Shown: one piece after another, positions 1-12,400 of the stretch
Layout of the letters: the number at the start of each line of letters is the position of its first letter
Position numbering within the stretch: the first letter of the stretch is position 1
Program-made: the position numbers and the translations under genes
NCBI GenBank assembly: GCA_946699065.1
Contig: CAMPDV010000123.1
Span: 248,001 to 312,000 of the forward strand
Source of the DNA: Loxodes magnus
Lineage: Eukaryota > Ciliophora > Karyorelictea > Loxodida > Loxodidae
Length of the DNA: 64,000 nucleotides
Direction of reading: 5' to 3'
The notes under the pieces: model-generated
What the model saw: only the letters and a program-made list of their open reading frames with translations
Database searches by the model: none
Told to the model about the DNA's origin: nothing

Positions 1-1581
1 TTGTTGATTGCTATTTAGTTACTTTTTATATTCTATTAATGAAGCAAACTTAAATAACAGATGCTTCAGCTTTTTAAATTGACTTAAGTATTAAAATTTT
101 CTAAAGATTGATTATATAATTTATTGATTTTCTTAACTTAAAAGCTTAGTTTTAAATGACTTTTAATTATAAAATTAATATTCTTATTACTTAGAAAATA
201 GTTGGTTATTAAGTTTATAGCTTTAGTCACTTTCAATTGTTGACTCATTTTAAATTTAAAATTCTTAGCTTAAATAAGAAGAAATTTATGAAAAAGCTTT
301 ATTTTAGATTTTTAGGAAATTATATCCAACTAGTTTTATAGACTTAGAGTGCTTTAGTTATGAGTTTTTAAGTTAATAATACCTTAAGATTTATAAGTAA
401 ATACCTCTAATAAAAATGCTTATGGAATTGTAGTCAATTTTTTAGTTTTATTCTCTTATTTTAAGCAAGTAGAATTATTAATTTCTTCACTGAGATTTTA
501 GTATCATGTTTTCATGTTTATTCTACAACTAATAAAACTCCAATTCTTTTCATTTAATTTATCTACATTTTAAAGATTTTTTATCTCATATACTTAACTT
601 AATTGATCTAGCAAACTCAAAGACTTACTTCGAATAAAGTTAATTTTCCTTCAAATACTCTAAATGTAATCTATTTATTACACTATTAAAACTATTTCTA
701 TTTACCTCTGAAAAGAAGGTACATAGTATTAACTTATTGCTACTAATAACCAACTTACCTTTTTTATAGTTCCTTTAGTTTATAGTTATCTATTCTTTAA
801 CTAGATTATTATATTGCTTAGATTTAAAAAAATCTAATAGAATTTTTAAAAGGAAAAATTACTTTAGATTACTACAGCTAAAATATGAAATAAGCAATGC
901 TAGAATATAATTAATTTAACAAGAAAACTAGGTATTGAGCATAAGAAAGCATTAAGACTGAGTAGCTATTAATATCCGAAAAGGAAATATAAATTTACCC
1001 ATAAATTCCTTTGTTCTTTATAAAGCTTTAGCTTTTCCAATTATTGAATAATAATAGTTATATTAATAGTTTTTCCTGACTAAGGGATATATAAATATAT
1101 TATGCATCACTGTCTAAATTATTTATTATAAACTTGAAGAGTACATTTAACTTCCTCTTATGGAGATATTTAGTTAAGTTTCAATGTATTTATTGGTTTT
1201 ATTATATCTAAAGAGATGTATCTTATTTCTATTACTAAGAATACAAATCCAATATCTTTATAGTTATTGAGCAGTCTTTTTACGATTCTTTCGCAAAAAG
1301 AAAATAACGATAAATACACTTCATTAAGCATACTTATCTTACCTTTTAGTTACAAATAGCTCACTAAAATTGCTCTTAATTTTTATCCATAAATAATTAA
1401 TTTTCGTATTATAAAGTTTACTAATAGTTTATAAGTTTCACCTTTCATAAAAGAGTAAATGGTTTAATAAGGAAAACTAAGGAGTAAATTAATTGATGCA
1501 CAGTATTTCTTTAAATAATTTAAGTGATATTATTTTATTTTTAGTATAAAATATTTTTAGAGTTATCTTTCCATGCTTTTC
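1..1581. other. Non-annotated left part of segment copy 1
   Basis: No gene can be supported here. A frame from an ATG near 289 to about 1030 on the plus strand reads as plausible protein. It differs from inverted copy 2 by an in-frame 12-base indel near 887, but most of the few substitutions between the copies would change the amino acid. This argues against strong protein constraint. The site near 1040 corresponds to the place where copy 2 carries an 875-bp insertion, so copy 1 shows the empty site. Confidence 0.5.
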
Positions 1582-2280
1582 TCAAAGTTCCTTTACGTCA
1601 ATAACTAAATAATACCAGTTCACTATGTCTCCTTCATTTTCTTCAAAAGTTAGTACTTTATCACTCTTATCAACCTTTTTTTTACCTTTAACAATCTTGT
1701 TTCCGTCCTCATTTTAGATTTCTCCTTCTGCTTTATATTTGCACATTCAGAAATACATATTTTAGACATCTTCAGCAACCTCTCCACATTATGGACAGAT
1801 TGAATTTCTTATCTCTTTGTTAATAAAAAACTTTCCAAATCCTTTTGGAGCAATAACAAATTCTTCATAAGCTTAACACTCTTGATTATTACATTTTCCC
1901 TCTAAATTTAAACCTTAGCAAATCATTCTCCATTTGGGAGCTCAGTCACTGAAACCTTCCCAAACTTCGTTTTCCATGTTCACAAAATTAAAAACATTTG
2001 AAAAACCTTTAGATCTGCCACCTTATAGTTTGTAATTAAGGTAAAGATTATCATTATTTTCTATATCATAATCTCATAATGACTTTGAGTTTTCTAATTC
2101 TCTTTAGTTAAAGATAATTTTCAGGTATTCGCTCTATTTATTTTCCACCTTTTCAATATACTTTTTTATCTTCAGAATAGAATCCTAATACTAGCATTAT
2201 ATAGGGATAATTTTTTCTTCCAAGGTAACTATATTCACTTGAATGTATTCGTCCGCTTTCCTTTTTATCGCACTAACCAT
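1582..2280 (-). CDS. Small Cys-rich zinc-ribbon-like protein, intact copy
   Basis: The frame runs from the ATG (complement of 2278-2280) to a TGA at 1584-1582, giving 232 residues with TAA/TAG as Gln and internal TGA as Trp. The N-terminal half is charged and probably helical. The C-terminal half has GKCNNQEC, then GFGKFF, then CPQC, then FWMCKYKAEG, and ends DIVNWYYLVIDVKEL. The two CxxC-like pairs plus a further Cys suggest a zinc-binding fold. I recall this pattern from unnamed Cys-rich proteins of ciliates and other protists, but I cannot assign a function. The terminal TGA is kept in copy 2 and falls where the fold appears to end, so it is taken as the stop. Copy 2 (30389-31083) is broken by indels and copy 3 lacks the gene. 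Confidence 0.72.
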
Positions 2281-2973
2281 ATTATAATTTAATGAGATAA
2301 GAGGGTTTAAATATTAGATTTCTGATAAAATACTACGTCTAAATAAATAAAAATAAGTAATTTATATAGTTGAAGTGTCTTCTAAACCATTTCTGATATA
2401 TTCTTTATTGCTATATAAATCTATGCTTATATTTAAACTAATTTTAGTACCATATTTAGAAAACGTTAATTAGTATGAGATAAATCAAATGTATGAAAAA
2501 GGGAAAAAATAGTCTAATGGTAGATATATTAAGTTTTAGTTATAATTACCTAAGATATAAACATTTATCTTCCCCTTGGATAATCTAAGATACTCTTAGA
2601 TTCTTAGTAATGATATTCAATTCTAGTCTTAAATTATTAAAATTTGACTTAAGCTTTAAATTTTCTGTCTTATCCTACTAATAAGTAGCCAAGGAAATTA
2701 ATTAACCTATAAATATCTATTATTTTTATATAATTTTTTAACTAAATTAAAGAAAGTTTAATCAAAGATTGATAAAACAGTCTTTAAGCGAATGTTTTAA
2801 ATTAATTTCTGGTATTTTATTATATAATAATTTCTAAGATGGTCCCTTTATTAATTATAACCATTTTAGGAATTAAAATTACTAAATGATTACATTTAAA
2901 TTATTAATTGTTTATTTATAGATAAATATATGAGTCTGCTATGTAATATGATTTGGTGTATTAAATGCTTCAA
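2281..2973. other. AT-rich spacer between two minus-strand genes
   Basis: No gene recognised. It holds the junction (about 2543) from which copy 3 is homologous. It also holds the site (about 2770) where copy 2 carries the 535-bp SINE-like insertion. Copies 1 and 3 run straight through that point, so they show the empty site. Confidence 0.5.
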
Positions 2974-4052
2974 CTCTTAAAAAATATCATAATATAAATG
3001 TATGAAATCCTAGTTTATCTCATATAGCATCAATGCTTTAATTAATATTCTGATCTTATATTCACATCTACTTAATTAATCTAGTGTAAATATTTGATTT
3101 ACCAATTACTTTTATTCTTAATCTAATTTGAAAGTTATGCTTGTATTGCTAGATCTTATTTATTCTATTCAATCTTTCAAAGCGAAATATTTTATCTCAG
3201 ATAATAGATTAACTAAGCTTTTAATTAATTCTATGAAAATATAGGACTAAATCAAGTTTAATGCCGTTATCCCTTCATCTATGATATCTACTTATAATTT
3301 TAGCTTCTTAAACAATATCTTAGAGAAATGATTCTGTATTTATAATTAAAACTTATCTGATTCCATCTGATTAACTGAAATTAAACTTCTTTGCTCCTTC
3401 ATTTAGTAAATCTAAGTTATGATTAATTATTGAATCTAGTATAAGAGTCTAGGAACATTTAAAATTAGATTTAGGAAATAAACCAAAACTCTTTATAAAG
3501 AGCAGTTTGTTTTTAAGTGAAGAAGTCTTTAGCAATTATATTATATTACATCATTCTGCTTCTATCTCAATTAAATACCTTAAAACTATTTTTTATTTAT
3601 CTCTATTCATTATTTCTTGCTAGATTTAAAAAATAAATGACTTTACCTTAATGTGAGCTAATTGTTAAAGCTTTTATTAATTACATTTCAAAGCATTCAA
3701 AAACCAATATTCAATAAGCTTTTTTAGGTCCTTAAAGCTTTTTATTTTACCAGTTTGCTTTAAATTTACAAAAGCTGTATATATTTTCAATTTGAGCTAT
3801 GCAAATTAAGAAGGATATGATACAGCTATTAAGCCCCTTTCTTCAGGCATATTTAAGTCTTAAGTTCTTTATTTATTTTAAGCTTAATATTTCCTTACCT
3901 TTAAGTTCAAATTTAATTTCAAGTTATTTTGTTATATTTCTCTTAAATTTGATTATCGATATAAAAAATAGCATAAAAAAGCTAAACTTTTATTTTATAT
4001 TAGTACATTTAAACAAAATAGGCTGTTCTGAGTTATATTTCATGAGACTCAT
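2974..4052 (-). pseudogene. Unrecognised helical protein gene, copy 1 (frameshifted)
   Basis: This is the counterpart of the plus-strand frame at 28005-29099. It starts at the ATG complementary to 4050-4052 and begins MSLMKYNSEQPIL. Relative to copy 2 it has an in-frame 15-base deletion near 3630 and a 7-base net deletion near 3350 that breaks the frame. No family is recognised. The translation is rich in Lys, Gln, Leu and Ile with scattered Trp and looks helical and soluble. The end cannot be fixed because all stop codons can be sense. The gene faces away from the receptor gene about 850 bp away. Confidence 0.35.
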
Positions 4053-4899
4053 AAATTAAAAAGTATAAAAATTAAATTCTAAATAATAGCCAAAAAGGAA
4101 CTATCTAGCCTTCTCTTTTCGAAGATCTGTCTATAAAGATCCCTTTAATTATCTTAGTAGCTTAGTTAATTATATACCTAAAGCATCTATTAAAAATCTA
4201 TTCACTTAGACTTAAAATTCCTAATGTATAAAATTAAATGAATAAGAGATATAAAAGCTTTAGACTCAAGTAGAAGTGTTTAAATTTAATTTATTTTCTT
4301 TTAATTTCTAAGGTAAATTATTAGCCTCAATGTATCTCTTTATTCTATCTAAGATTAAACAAGCAGCTTCAACTTGTAAATCATAAGACAGTCATTGCTT
4401 TTAAAATAAACTGCTTATACACATTAATTTATCAGATAACTAAGATTTATGGAATGGCAATTGAAAGCAGGGATATTATTGACTTATTGAATATATTTAG
4501 GTTTTACTATATCAGCTTTTTTAATAATTAAGCATTAATATAGAATTGATAACATTAAGTATTATGAGAGACAGGAGTTCCTAGACTTATTTTTCTTATA
4601 TGGAAACAAATTTGAAACCTTTATTAATTTGATCTTTCTAAGCTTTAGAATTTACATAGCTATATCTAAGATTAAAAGTTACCTCTTAGTTAGTTTAATT
4701 ACATTCTTAGAAGGTAAAGTAAATTATAATAAAGTAGCATTACTTTTAACTGAGAGATTAGAAGTAAGGAGTTAAATAATCTATTTAGAGACATGCATTT
4801 AATTATGTTTAGATGACTCTTAACTTTAAGTTAAATTTTCATTATTTTCTTTGATTTATGCTATTTAAACCAAATTAACAGTAAGATAGTAATTAATAA
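4053..4899. other. Divergent intergenic region upstream of receptor gene
   Basis: About 850 bp lie between the start of the minus-strand gene and the receptor ATG. The stretch is AT-rich and conserved in all three segment copies with small indels. It is the likely shared promoter region of the two divergent genes. No recognisable core promoter motif can be assigned by eye. Confidence 0.4.
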
Positions 4900-7800
4900 A
4901 TGTTAGTCATGCGAAGCTTGATTTTAGTCCTTGCCTTCAATCTGAGCTTCTGTCTTTACATTGGAATATTAAGTTCCTAGCATACGCCTCCCTTTTTAAA
5001 AGATTTCTTATATGTTTAGATAGCCCACCAGAAAGTAAAAAACATAGAATTTATTCCTATCTCGTATGAGGTTAAGAATCCTCAGGATTTGTAAATAATT
5101 CTCTATAAATGAAGTAAGTAGAAAGTGTAAATGATAATAGACATTACTTATAATTAGATATACACAGGAACTATCTCTAGGATAAACCCCAGTTTCATTA
5201 CCTTAACTGCTTATAGAAACAATTATAAGAAACTCAACAAATTAACTTTCAATATTCTACCAAGCTATGAGTAAGAAGGCTAAGCTCTGGTCACTCTCGT
5301 TGAATATTTTGGCTTCAACAAACTAGCTTTGATTTCTTAGAACGAGAAAAGGTTTTATAGACCTTTAGAAGAATTCAGCTTTACTAGTAGAGTTAAAATA
5401 AAGGCTGATATAAATATTCCTATTGATTCTTTCTGAGGATTAAACTTATAGAGCTGCAATAACTCTTACATACAAGAACGGCTAAATAAAGAATTTCCTA
5501 CTACCATAAGGCTTACAGGAAGTCCAATAATATTATTAGCTGGAGATGTTTGCTGACAAACCTACATTCTATTCGTATCTAGTTTAAACAGATTCACATC
5601 AAAACATTATGCATGGCTTTTATCATTGGAATCCTCTAATCTAATACATCCTGTAATAAATAATTACGTGAAAACCATGCTGTTGCAAAATAAAACTCTA
5701 GACATCCTGAATGAAGGTTTGATTGCCTTAACTCCTTTAGGCTTTCCATTCCAAAGGTATTTAGACTTCACATGGTATTACGTTGCGAAAGCTTTAATGT
5801 CTATAGATACATTAATAGAATACTAAACAAAAGGATCTTTCTTCGATAAATTCTTTAAGCTTAGTAAATATATTTTCAAAGACAATCAAATAGTCCCAGA
5901 CTTTTCAGTTTACAATATGCAAGATAATTAGTTGGTGGAAGTTATTAGAATAATAGGCATGAAGTAGGTTTTTCAGCTTGATAGTATAGTTTGATGTGAA
6001 GGGTCTTTAAGTCCACCTTCTAATTAGCTGTAGATAGAATATAGCTATTCAACCAACAAAAATGAGCCTTATAATATACCAGACTATACTCCAGCTGTAA
6101 TTCAAGCAGAGTTTATTCAGTGTGCTACCTAAAATATCAATAGAACTGGCGAAATAATACCAAGCTATAACTTCAAGGCTAACCCTATATCATATGGCTG
6201 CTTAAAATTTGATGTAGGTCATGTTGTAGATGTGCTGCTTTAAAACAGGTAGAATTTAGGCATAGCACACTTTGGATCGTTAGCATCACTAACTTGATAC
6301 TTTGTCTACAAAGTTCTAGAAAAAGCAGAAGTTCATAATCCTTATTTAATAACGTCAAAAGAGTATTTATATAATGAAACAGATATATACGATAATTTTC
6401 TCAATAACTACGTCTATAATGGCCGCTTTAAATAAGCCATTACCAAGTTTATAGAAAGAAAGGGTTGGAAGAAAATAGGATTATTAGTCTAGAAATCAGA
6501 AATTTGATAAGTTAGAATGCATAGTAGCTTACTAAGATGAGCTTAAGAAAATGATGTTACTATTTAAAACTCAGTAACATACTACTCATTAAATTACACT
6601 GATCAGGAGCGTGAATAGCTAGTCTATAATATTACAAGGGAAATTCTGAAAAAGGAAATAAAAATAATTATACTGATAGTTAATGACATACTCAACCTTA
6701 TGGCCAATTTTATATATGACCTAGGCTACAAGCAAGGAGATATTAATTTCATTACGCTATATCCGAGTTCTCTACTCTTTAATTAGAATATGACCGACGG
6801 TCACATCTTTAGAGTAAAGAAGTTAATATATGGAGCAGTTCTAATAGTCTTAGAAGAGTGAACAGGAGAAGAAGGATAAAGATTGTATTAGATATAGAAA
6901 TAGTGCAATCCTAATAATGAAGTTATTTGTCAAGTACTAGAAATTCCCTATATAATAGCTCATGGAATTTAAAATGCTATCAATTCAGGCCTTGACTATG
7001 GTAGTTCAGAGGACTTAATAAAAAGTATCAGAAAAACAAGATTTTAAGGATGTTCAGGTACAGTTAAATTTGAGCTGGAAAATAACTATAGAGACATATC
7101 AAACTTTCACTTCAAGAATGAGTTATGGAATGAATAAGGTTTTCCTATATAAGTTAATAAGGAGATTTATTGCTTAACCTGTTCAATTGTATGGAATTTT
7201 TAAGGTGATATCGTGTGAAATGATAATTCAACAAAAGTTCCAAATGATAAGTTTGAAAAATACAGCAGTTTATGCGATTTTTCTGAAAGATGGGTTTATG
7301 AGTATGACTGGGGATATCACATAGTAATCATAACAAGCTTTGTTCTACTTCTTATTACTTTGATTTCCTATTTCATTGGATAGAAAATTTGGAAAGGGTT
7401 TAGATTCAAGAATATAACTAAGAAAGACTGGCTAACTGATGAAGATTAGCTATTTACTATGATTCTGGCAATATAAGTAGTTTAGTACTTAGCTCTAGGA
7501 TAAAATTTACAATTTATTCATCCTTATGCAAACGAATCGATAGAAACCACGATTCTTTATATTTATAAACTGATAATATTTCACGAAAGAGCAGCATTCT
7601 GGATTACAAATGAAATACTAATATGCATCGCTGTAATTAGCATCTTCCTCCTGTTCTTCTTCATTTTTAAGTTCGAAATTATTTTCAAAAATAGCTTACT
7701 GAAATATCTTGGATCCCTCTCATTTAATTTCTCTCTATTCATAAATGAAATATTTTTCATTCCAATCATTTATAACTTGTGTCTTACATTTTAATGCCTA

Positions 7801-9183
7801 TATGGAAGAGATAATAACTTAGATGGGGAAATCCAGTTAGAAGAAAGTTTCCACACTTTCGATTGCGGCATGTAATGCTTCTCATTCAAGCATAAAATCA
7901 TTTTTTCTTTTTCTTTCATTATTCTATGCCTCTACATTCCCCTTACTATCCTATCTAGACCCCACTGATAATGCCTTACTGAAAGCTAGCATATAAGAGA
8001 GTAGCCTTACCATATTATTAACAAATCTCTTATACAAATCCTGCTAATTATGACGAACATAACCTTAAAAAAGAAATACCCAAAACCATTTGGCTTCATC
8101 CACGTCTTTTTTATCTTAGTGCTTTTAATATGCGTCAATAGGAAAAAGCCCATAACATACTCCAGATTGAACTTCATTCATTAGACGTTACTATTATTCG
8201 TCTTTATTATCTCTCTATTCAGCTCTATATACATAGCCATAGAAGAGCGTTAAAAAAACCTGCTTATTATCTTATTAAGTAGTGGGCTCTTTCTGACACT
8301 AATCTATGCTATTTTAAGAATCAGGAAATTAAAAGTGCTGCTAAAGTAAATTAAGCCTGATACAGTGAGGCTATTCCGATTTGCATTTAAAATTAACGCT
8401 GATGTGAAATTGCTTGAGTAGCATATAAAAAAACAACAAAAGAGAGTTGAGATTGGAATTAGAAGAATAGAGACAAATATGAAAAGAAACACAGTCTTTA
8501 TTAAAGATAGTGAAAGCTTCGTCTCCTAGCTGTCTAAATTTAAAATGACTAAACTAACTAGTATTTCAAAAGGTTTAGATGCAAGCTAGCTTTCCTTAGA
8601 TTAATCTCAAAATGAACTGGACCTTACTTAAGCAAAGGCTTAAAATTTTTAAATCAAGACCATGGAATAAGTTGAAGGAAATTAAACTAAATTGAAGACT
8701 ATCAAAATAAAATCGATTTCATAGTTAGAAAATATACCCATTGTAGAAGGGTAATTAGAGAGGAATGAAAGCTAATCTTCAAATCTTAGCAAATTATTCA
8801 TGAGTTAGAACGATTCAAGACAATAAATCTTTTAAAATTAAGAGGAAGTTAAAAATGAGTAGGTTAATAAGGAGCTAGTTTGAGAAATTTAGAATATTTA
8901 ATGTCAAAGTCTAAATGAAATAAGGTAAAATTAAAGTTTATAATAAAAAATCAGTTAAAATTAGAAATCTTACCAATATAAAAAGATTTAAAGTAAAGTT
9001 GAAGAAGAAGATAACTTTAAATCAAATGACAGAGAGTTAGATGCAAGCAAAATTGAGGAACAAGAGGAAGATGAAGAAGAGAAAAAGTAAGAGTAAGGAG
9101 AGAATAAAGAATCCAGTGAAGATTAATAAAAAATTCAGAAGATCTTTTAATAAAACCTAGGAAAAAAACTGCCTTTTGATTTA
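4900..9183 (+). CDS. Large receptor-like membrane protein, copy 1
   Basis: The frame opens at ATG 4900 and stays in one frame for 1,428 codons. Residues 1-22 look like a signal peptide. Residues about 430-760 match the type-I periplasmic-binding / ANF-receptor ligand-binding fold, with GWKKIGLLV near 522, CQVLEIPYIIAHGI, and GCSGTVKFELE near 717, the family's usual closing motif. Eight or nine hydrophobic segments follow between about 807 and 1143. Then comes a cytoplasmic tail of about 280 residues, rich in Ser/Gln and ending in a Glu-rich tract. The architecture suggests a plasma-membrane receptor or receptor-channel; the ligand is unknown. Internal Trp are often TGA and Gln often TAA/TAG. 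Copies 2 and 3 end at TGA, but here that codon is TTA (9181-9183) and the next in-frame TGA is 9385-9387, so the protein may be 68 residues longer. It is not a standard seven-helix receptor. Confidence 0.85.
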
Positions 9184-9387
9184 TTTATTACAAAAGAACA
9201 TTTTATCCTATTGTTCGATTTCTTTTTTCTATTCTACAACAAATGTTTTCTTAAAATAAAGTTCCTTTAATCTAATTAATTTTGGTTTTAATAAATAAAT
9301 TAAAAAAGAATGATAAATAGGCTAATTTTAAGACTATTTTTAGTGATAAATTTTAAAATAATCATATGCTAAATAGTGTCTATATGA

Positions 9388-9738
9388 GCTATAGTTTAAT
9401 TATATATTTGATAGATCATTTCACAATCCACTGACAGGAGAATAAAGATAGTAATAATAAATGGAAAATTCTCTTCTGGTGCAAGGAAAACGGGATTCTT
9501 AGTGCTAAGAAATTAAAGATCTTCATTTCTAAATGCCTTTAAAAGCTAGACTTTCATAAAAAGCCTTTGATGATAGCAATTTATTCACTCAGCAGCAATT
9601 TTAGCTTGAATAATAAAATTAACATCTAAAAATAAAAATAAAATCCTCTATCTATAGCTAGATGAATAACAAATATAGTAATCTATTTACTTTATTAAAG
9701 AGCTATATTAATAAACTATTATTGCAGCTAACTTGCAT
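9388..9738. other. Spacer between receptor gene and next gene
   Basis: About 350 bp without a supported gene. It is conserved in all three segment copies, including the string CACAATCCACTGA near 9423. Copy 1 lacks about 35 bases present in copies 2 and 3 near 9470. It probably holds the receptor 3' UTR and the promoter of the following gene. Confidence 0.4.
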
Positions 9739-11652
9739 ATGAGTATTATAAGAGAGATATTATTAAAGGAAATTAAGATTATTAAAGGAAAAAACTTATT
9801 TAGTAAATTAAGTTTGGACTTATATACAAATCAGCAATTTGAAGAATATTAAAAAGATAATTAACTACTGAGCTTGATAGGTAAGCTAAAAAAATAGTCT
9901 TAAGTGAGTAGCAATGAGGCTATTCTAGATTATAAAGAGAAAAAGAAATGGGCTAGAATATCGTTTCTATAATAAAAAATATAGATGATTATACATAATG
10001 AGCTCATACAAATGAACTTATTTAATATAAACTAAATCCTCTGAACTTCTGTCACTTAATTCTAGAGAATGAGATAAAAATAATTTGATATAAAGGAATA
10101 AAAAAGCTTAAAAGATAACCAAAATATACGCTAATAGCAGTGTTAAATGGAAGATATAAGAATTAATATAAGTTAGTAGTCAAATAGATTAAATAGATTA
10201 AAGATAATTGAACTAAGACTTTAAATTAACCTTAAAACACTAAAATGAACTTAATCTAATTTAGTGATATAACTTAAGAAAGAGGAAAATAAAATAGATA
10301 AATAATATAAGTTTTATGTTTTTATAAATTGCCAAAGCATTATATTAGTAAAAATTCCCACTTTAAATAATCAAAAGAATAATTAAAAAGATATGAATGA
10401 AACTAGTTTCAGATTGTATTACCGAAATAATATTTGCATTGATATAAAAAATTGAAAATAATTTACGTAAAAAAGAAGATAGATCAGATAAGCCAAAAAT
10501 GCATTTTAAACATATCGAAGTTTAGAAAAGAGTGTAAAATGAGTGAGTTTTAAAAAAAAATAGGTTATTAAACTCATAAAAAAATACTAATAGAAATAAT
10601 TATTTTAAAATCTAACTCAGCACAATAACTCCATTAAAACTCTATTTATATTCTATTTAAAGGTCTAAAAAATAATTTTACGTTCAAATTAATTTAATTA
10701 GATTGAAGGAATTTTTAATTTTTCGGATATACTTTAGTTAAAGGAAAGTTAGGTTGTGAAGCTTATAATAATTAAATAGTAAGCATTTCAAAGGTACGTT
10801 TTTAATCTATTCCTAAAAGCTTTTATTCCTCTTTAAAGCTAATTTTTACTGCTGACTCTTAAACCTTAAATTTCTTCTCATTAGAAAAGCATTTTTAAGT
10901 TTAGCATCCTTAAATATCTAAGAAAGAGTTTTAAATATTTTAAACTTAATCTATCTGAGGAACTTTGACAATTAAAGTAGACTTACATATAAGAAGTGGA
11001 AAGGATTATCTAATGTAATAACTATTTTTATCTTCTACTGAAATTAAAAATTAAGACATAGTAATCTCTTATACATTTTATTACTTTAGCTGCTTTTAGA
11101 TTTCACAGAAATTCTTGTCAATGGATAAATGAATTTAGCTAATTTGGATAAATTTGTTAGGCTATTCTTTAGAGATTTAAATTAGTTTTAAATAAGCTCA
11201 AATCTTATAATTGCATACACTCAATTTTCTTATTAAGAAAGGCTAAATTAAAAAGATTAGTTGAAATGTATAGTTCGAACTTTTAAGTTCTAAAAAGCTT
11301 AAGTATTTCTTAAAGCTATCTTTGAATATAAGATCTACAAATCCATAGTACCTAGATAATTTTTCTCAATTAAGTATTAACCTGCAAATAAGGCTAATTT
11401 TACCTCATTAAATTCTTCATTCAAATTAAGCTTCTTCTAAAGCTAGTCAATTATCTACTGTAACTGCTTTATTTTTTAATATATAAGAAAATTCTAAAAA
11501 ATAATTATATATTTTATAGAAAAGAAATTCTGAAAAGACCAAAAAACACATGCAAGGACAAAGAGAATAAATAACTTAAGTATCATCATAATTAAAAAGA
11601 AAAACTGAATTATATTTAATTTTTATCAAAGGTAAGTATCAAAACCTTTTGA
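9739..11652 (+). CDS. Unrecognised Lys/Gln-rich protein gene, copy 1
   Basis: The ATG at 9739 is conserved in copies 2 (22218, minus) and 3 (63784), and all begin MSIIR. The frame reads as plausible protein for about 580 residues, with TGA as Trp at several places. The N-terminal third is charged and possibly coiled coil. Later parts have hydrophobic helical stretches, for example LLLKLVNYLLQLLYFLIY near residue 575. The end is put at an in-frame TGA (11650-11652), but earlier TGA codons are read through as Trp, so the end is a guess. The shared motif NQQFEEYQKD aligns with NQQFEVYQKD in copy 2. No domain is recognised. Confidence 0.45.
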
Positions 11653-12400
11653 GGTAGAAAGCTGGCATAGACAAATGAGTTGAGGAAGAATAAGAAATCA
11701 TAAAAAGGACCCAAATTAGGCTTGATGTTGCTTTCAAAGGATATTTTGTAGTCTAATATAAATATAATTCAAGTTCAAATACACTCAGAAATTTATAAAA
11801 ATAAAAATTTATAAGATCTGAATCCATTAAAACTAATAATTTCTTAAAGGCGAAAAAATAAATTAGCTAATATATTAAATTAAAGATGAATGAAATAAAC
11901 GTTGCCTAAAGGATAAATAAAATAATAAGCTACTACAATTACATTTATTTTTCAAATAAACAATAATGAATAAAATGTCTGCAGCCCTTCTAATAAGATT
12001 TAAATTTTTTCTAAATTTGTGTGAGTTCGTAAGTGCGAACACATTCGTTGAACGTCATAAAATGTTTTTTTTAAAAACTTTTCAAAGAATATATTCTCTT
12101 TAATATTTAATAACTAAATATATAAAATCAGATTGATGTTAATACATTTTTATAAAAAAATGAAACAGATCATTAAAGAAAGCAGCTGCTTTTGCCTAAG
12201 AAAAAAATACATTTTAAATCTGCAAAAAATTATAATCAAAATCAATCTTTATAAATAAGTTACAAAATACTTTTTTATACTGAATGAAATAAATGTACCC
12301 TTTCGTTTTTCGATTCTTTGTTTTTCACATTTAACTTTATAACCTTTATGTTATTTTCTTCTTTCATTATATTTTAAAAAGTTTGCTTTAAAACTTTGAA
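11653..12400. other. AT-rich stretch next to LINE array
   Basis: No gene supported. It is present only on the copy-1 side and has no counterpart at the inner end of copy 2. It ends abruptly at 12401 where the 1,411-bp units begin. Confidence 0.5.

Larger units (their letters stand above)
1..9960 (+). repeat. Large duplicated gene segment, copy 1
   Basis: This stretch is repeated in inverted orientation at about 21560-33550, and from about position 2543 onward in direct orientation at 56590-64000. Position 1 pairs with 33550 of the inverted copy, so the true left edge may lie outside the window. Matching is very close over 1-1030 and over the receptor gene, and looser with many indels over 2300-4900. 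Beyond about 9960 copy 1 keeps its own sequence up to the LINE array at 12401. Gene order is Cys-rich gene (-), unrecognised gene (-), receptor gene (+), second unrecognised gene (+). Confidence 0.9.

Noticed and set aside
3799-4059. 86-residue plus-strand frame starting MQIKKDMIQLL
   Set aside because: It is antisense to the start of the divergent minus-strand gene, whose reading (MSLMKYNSEQ...) looks more protein-like.
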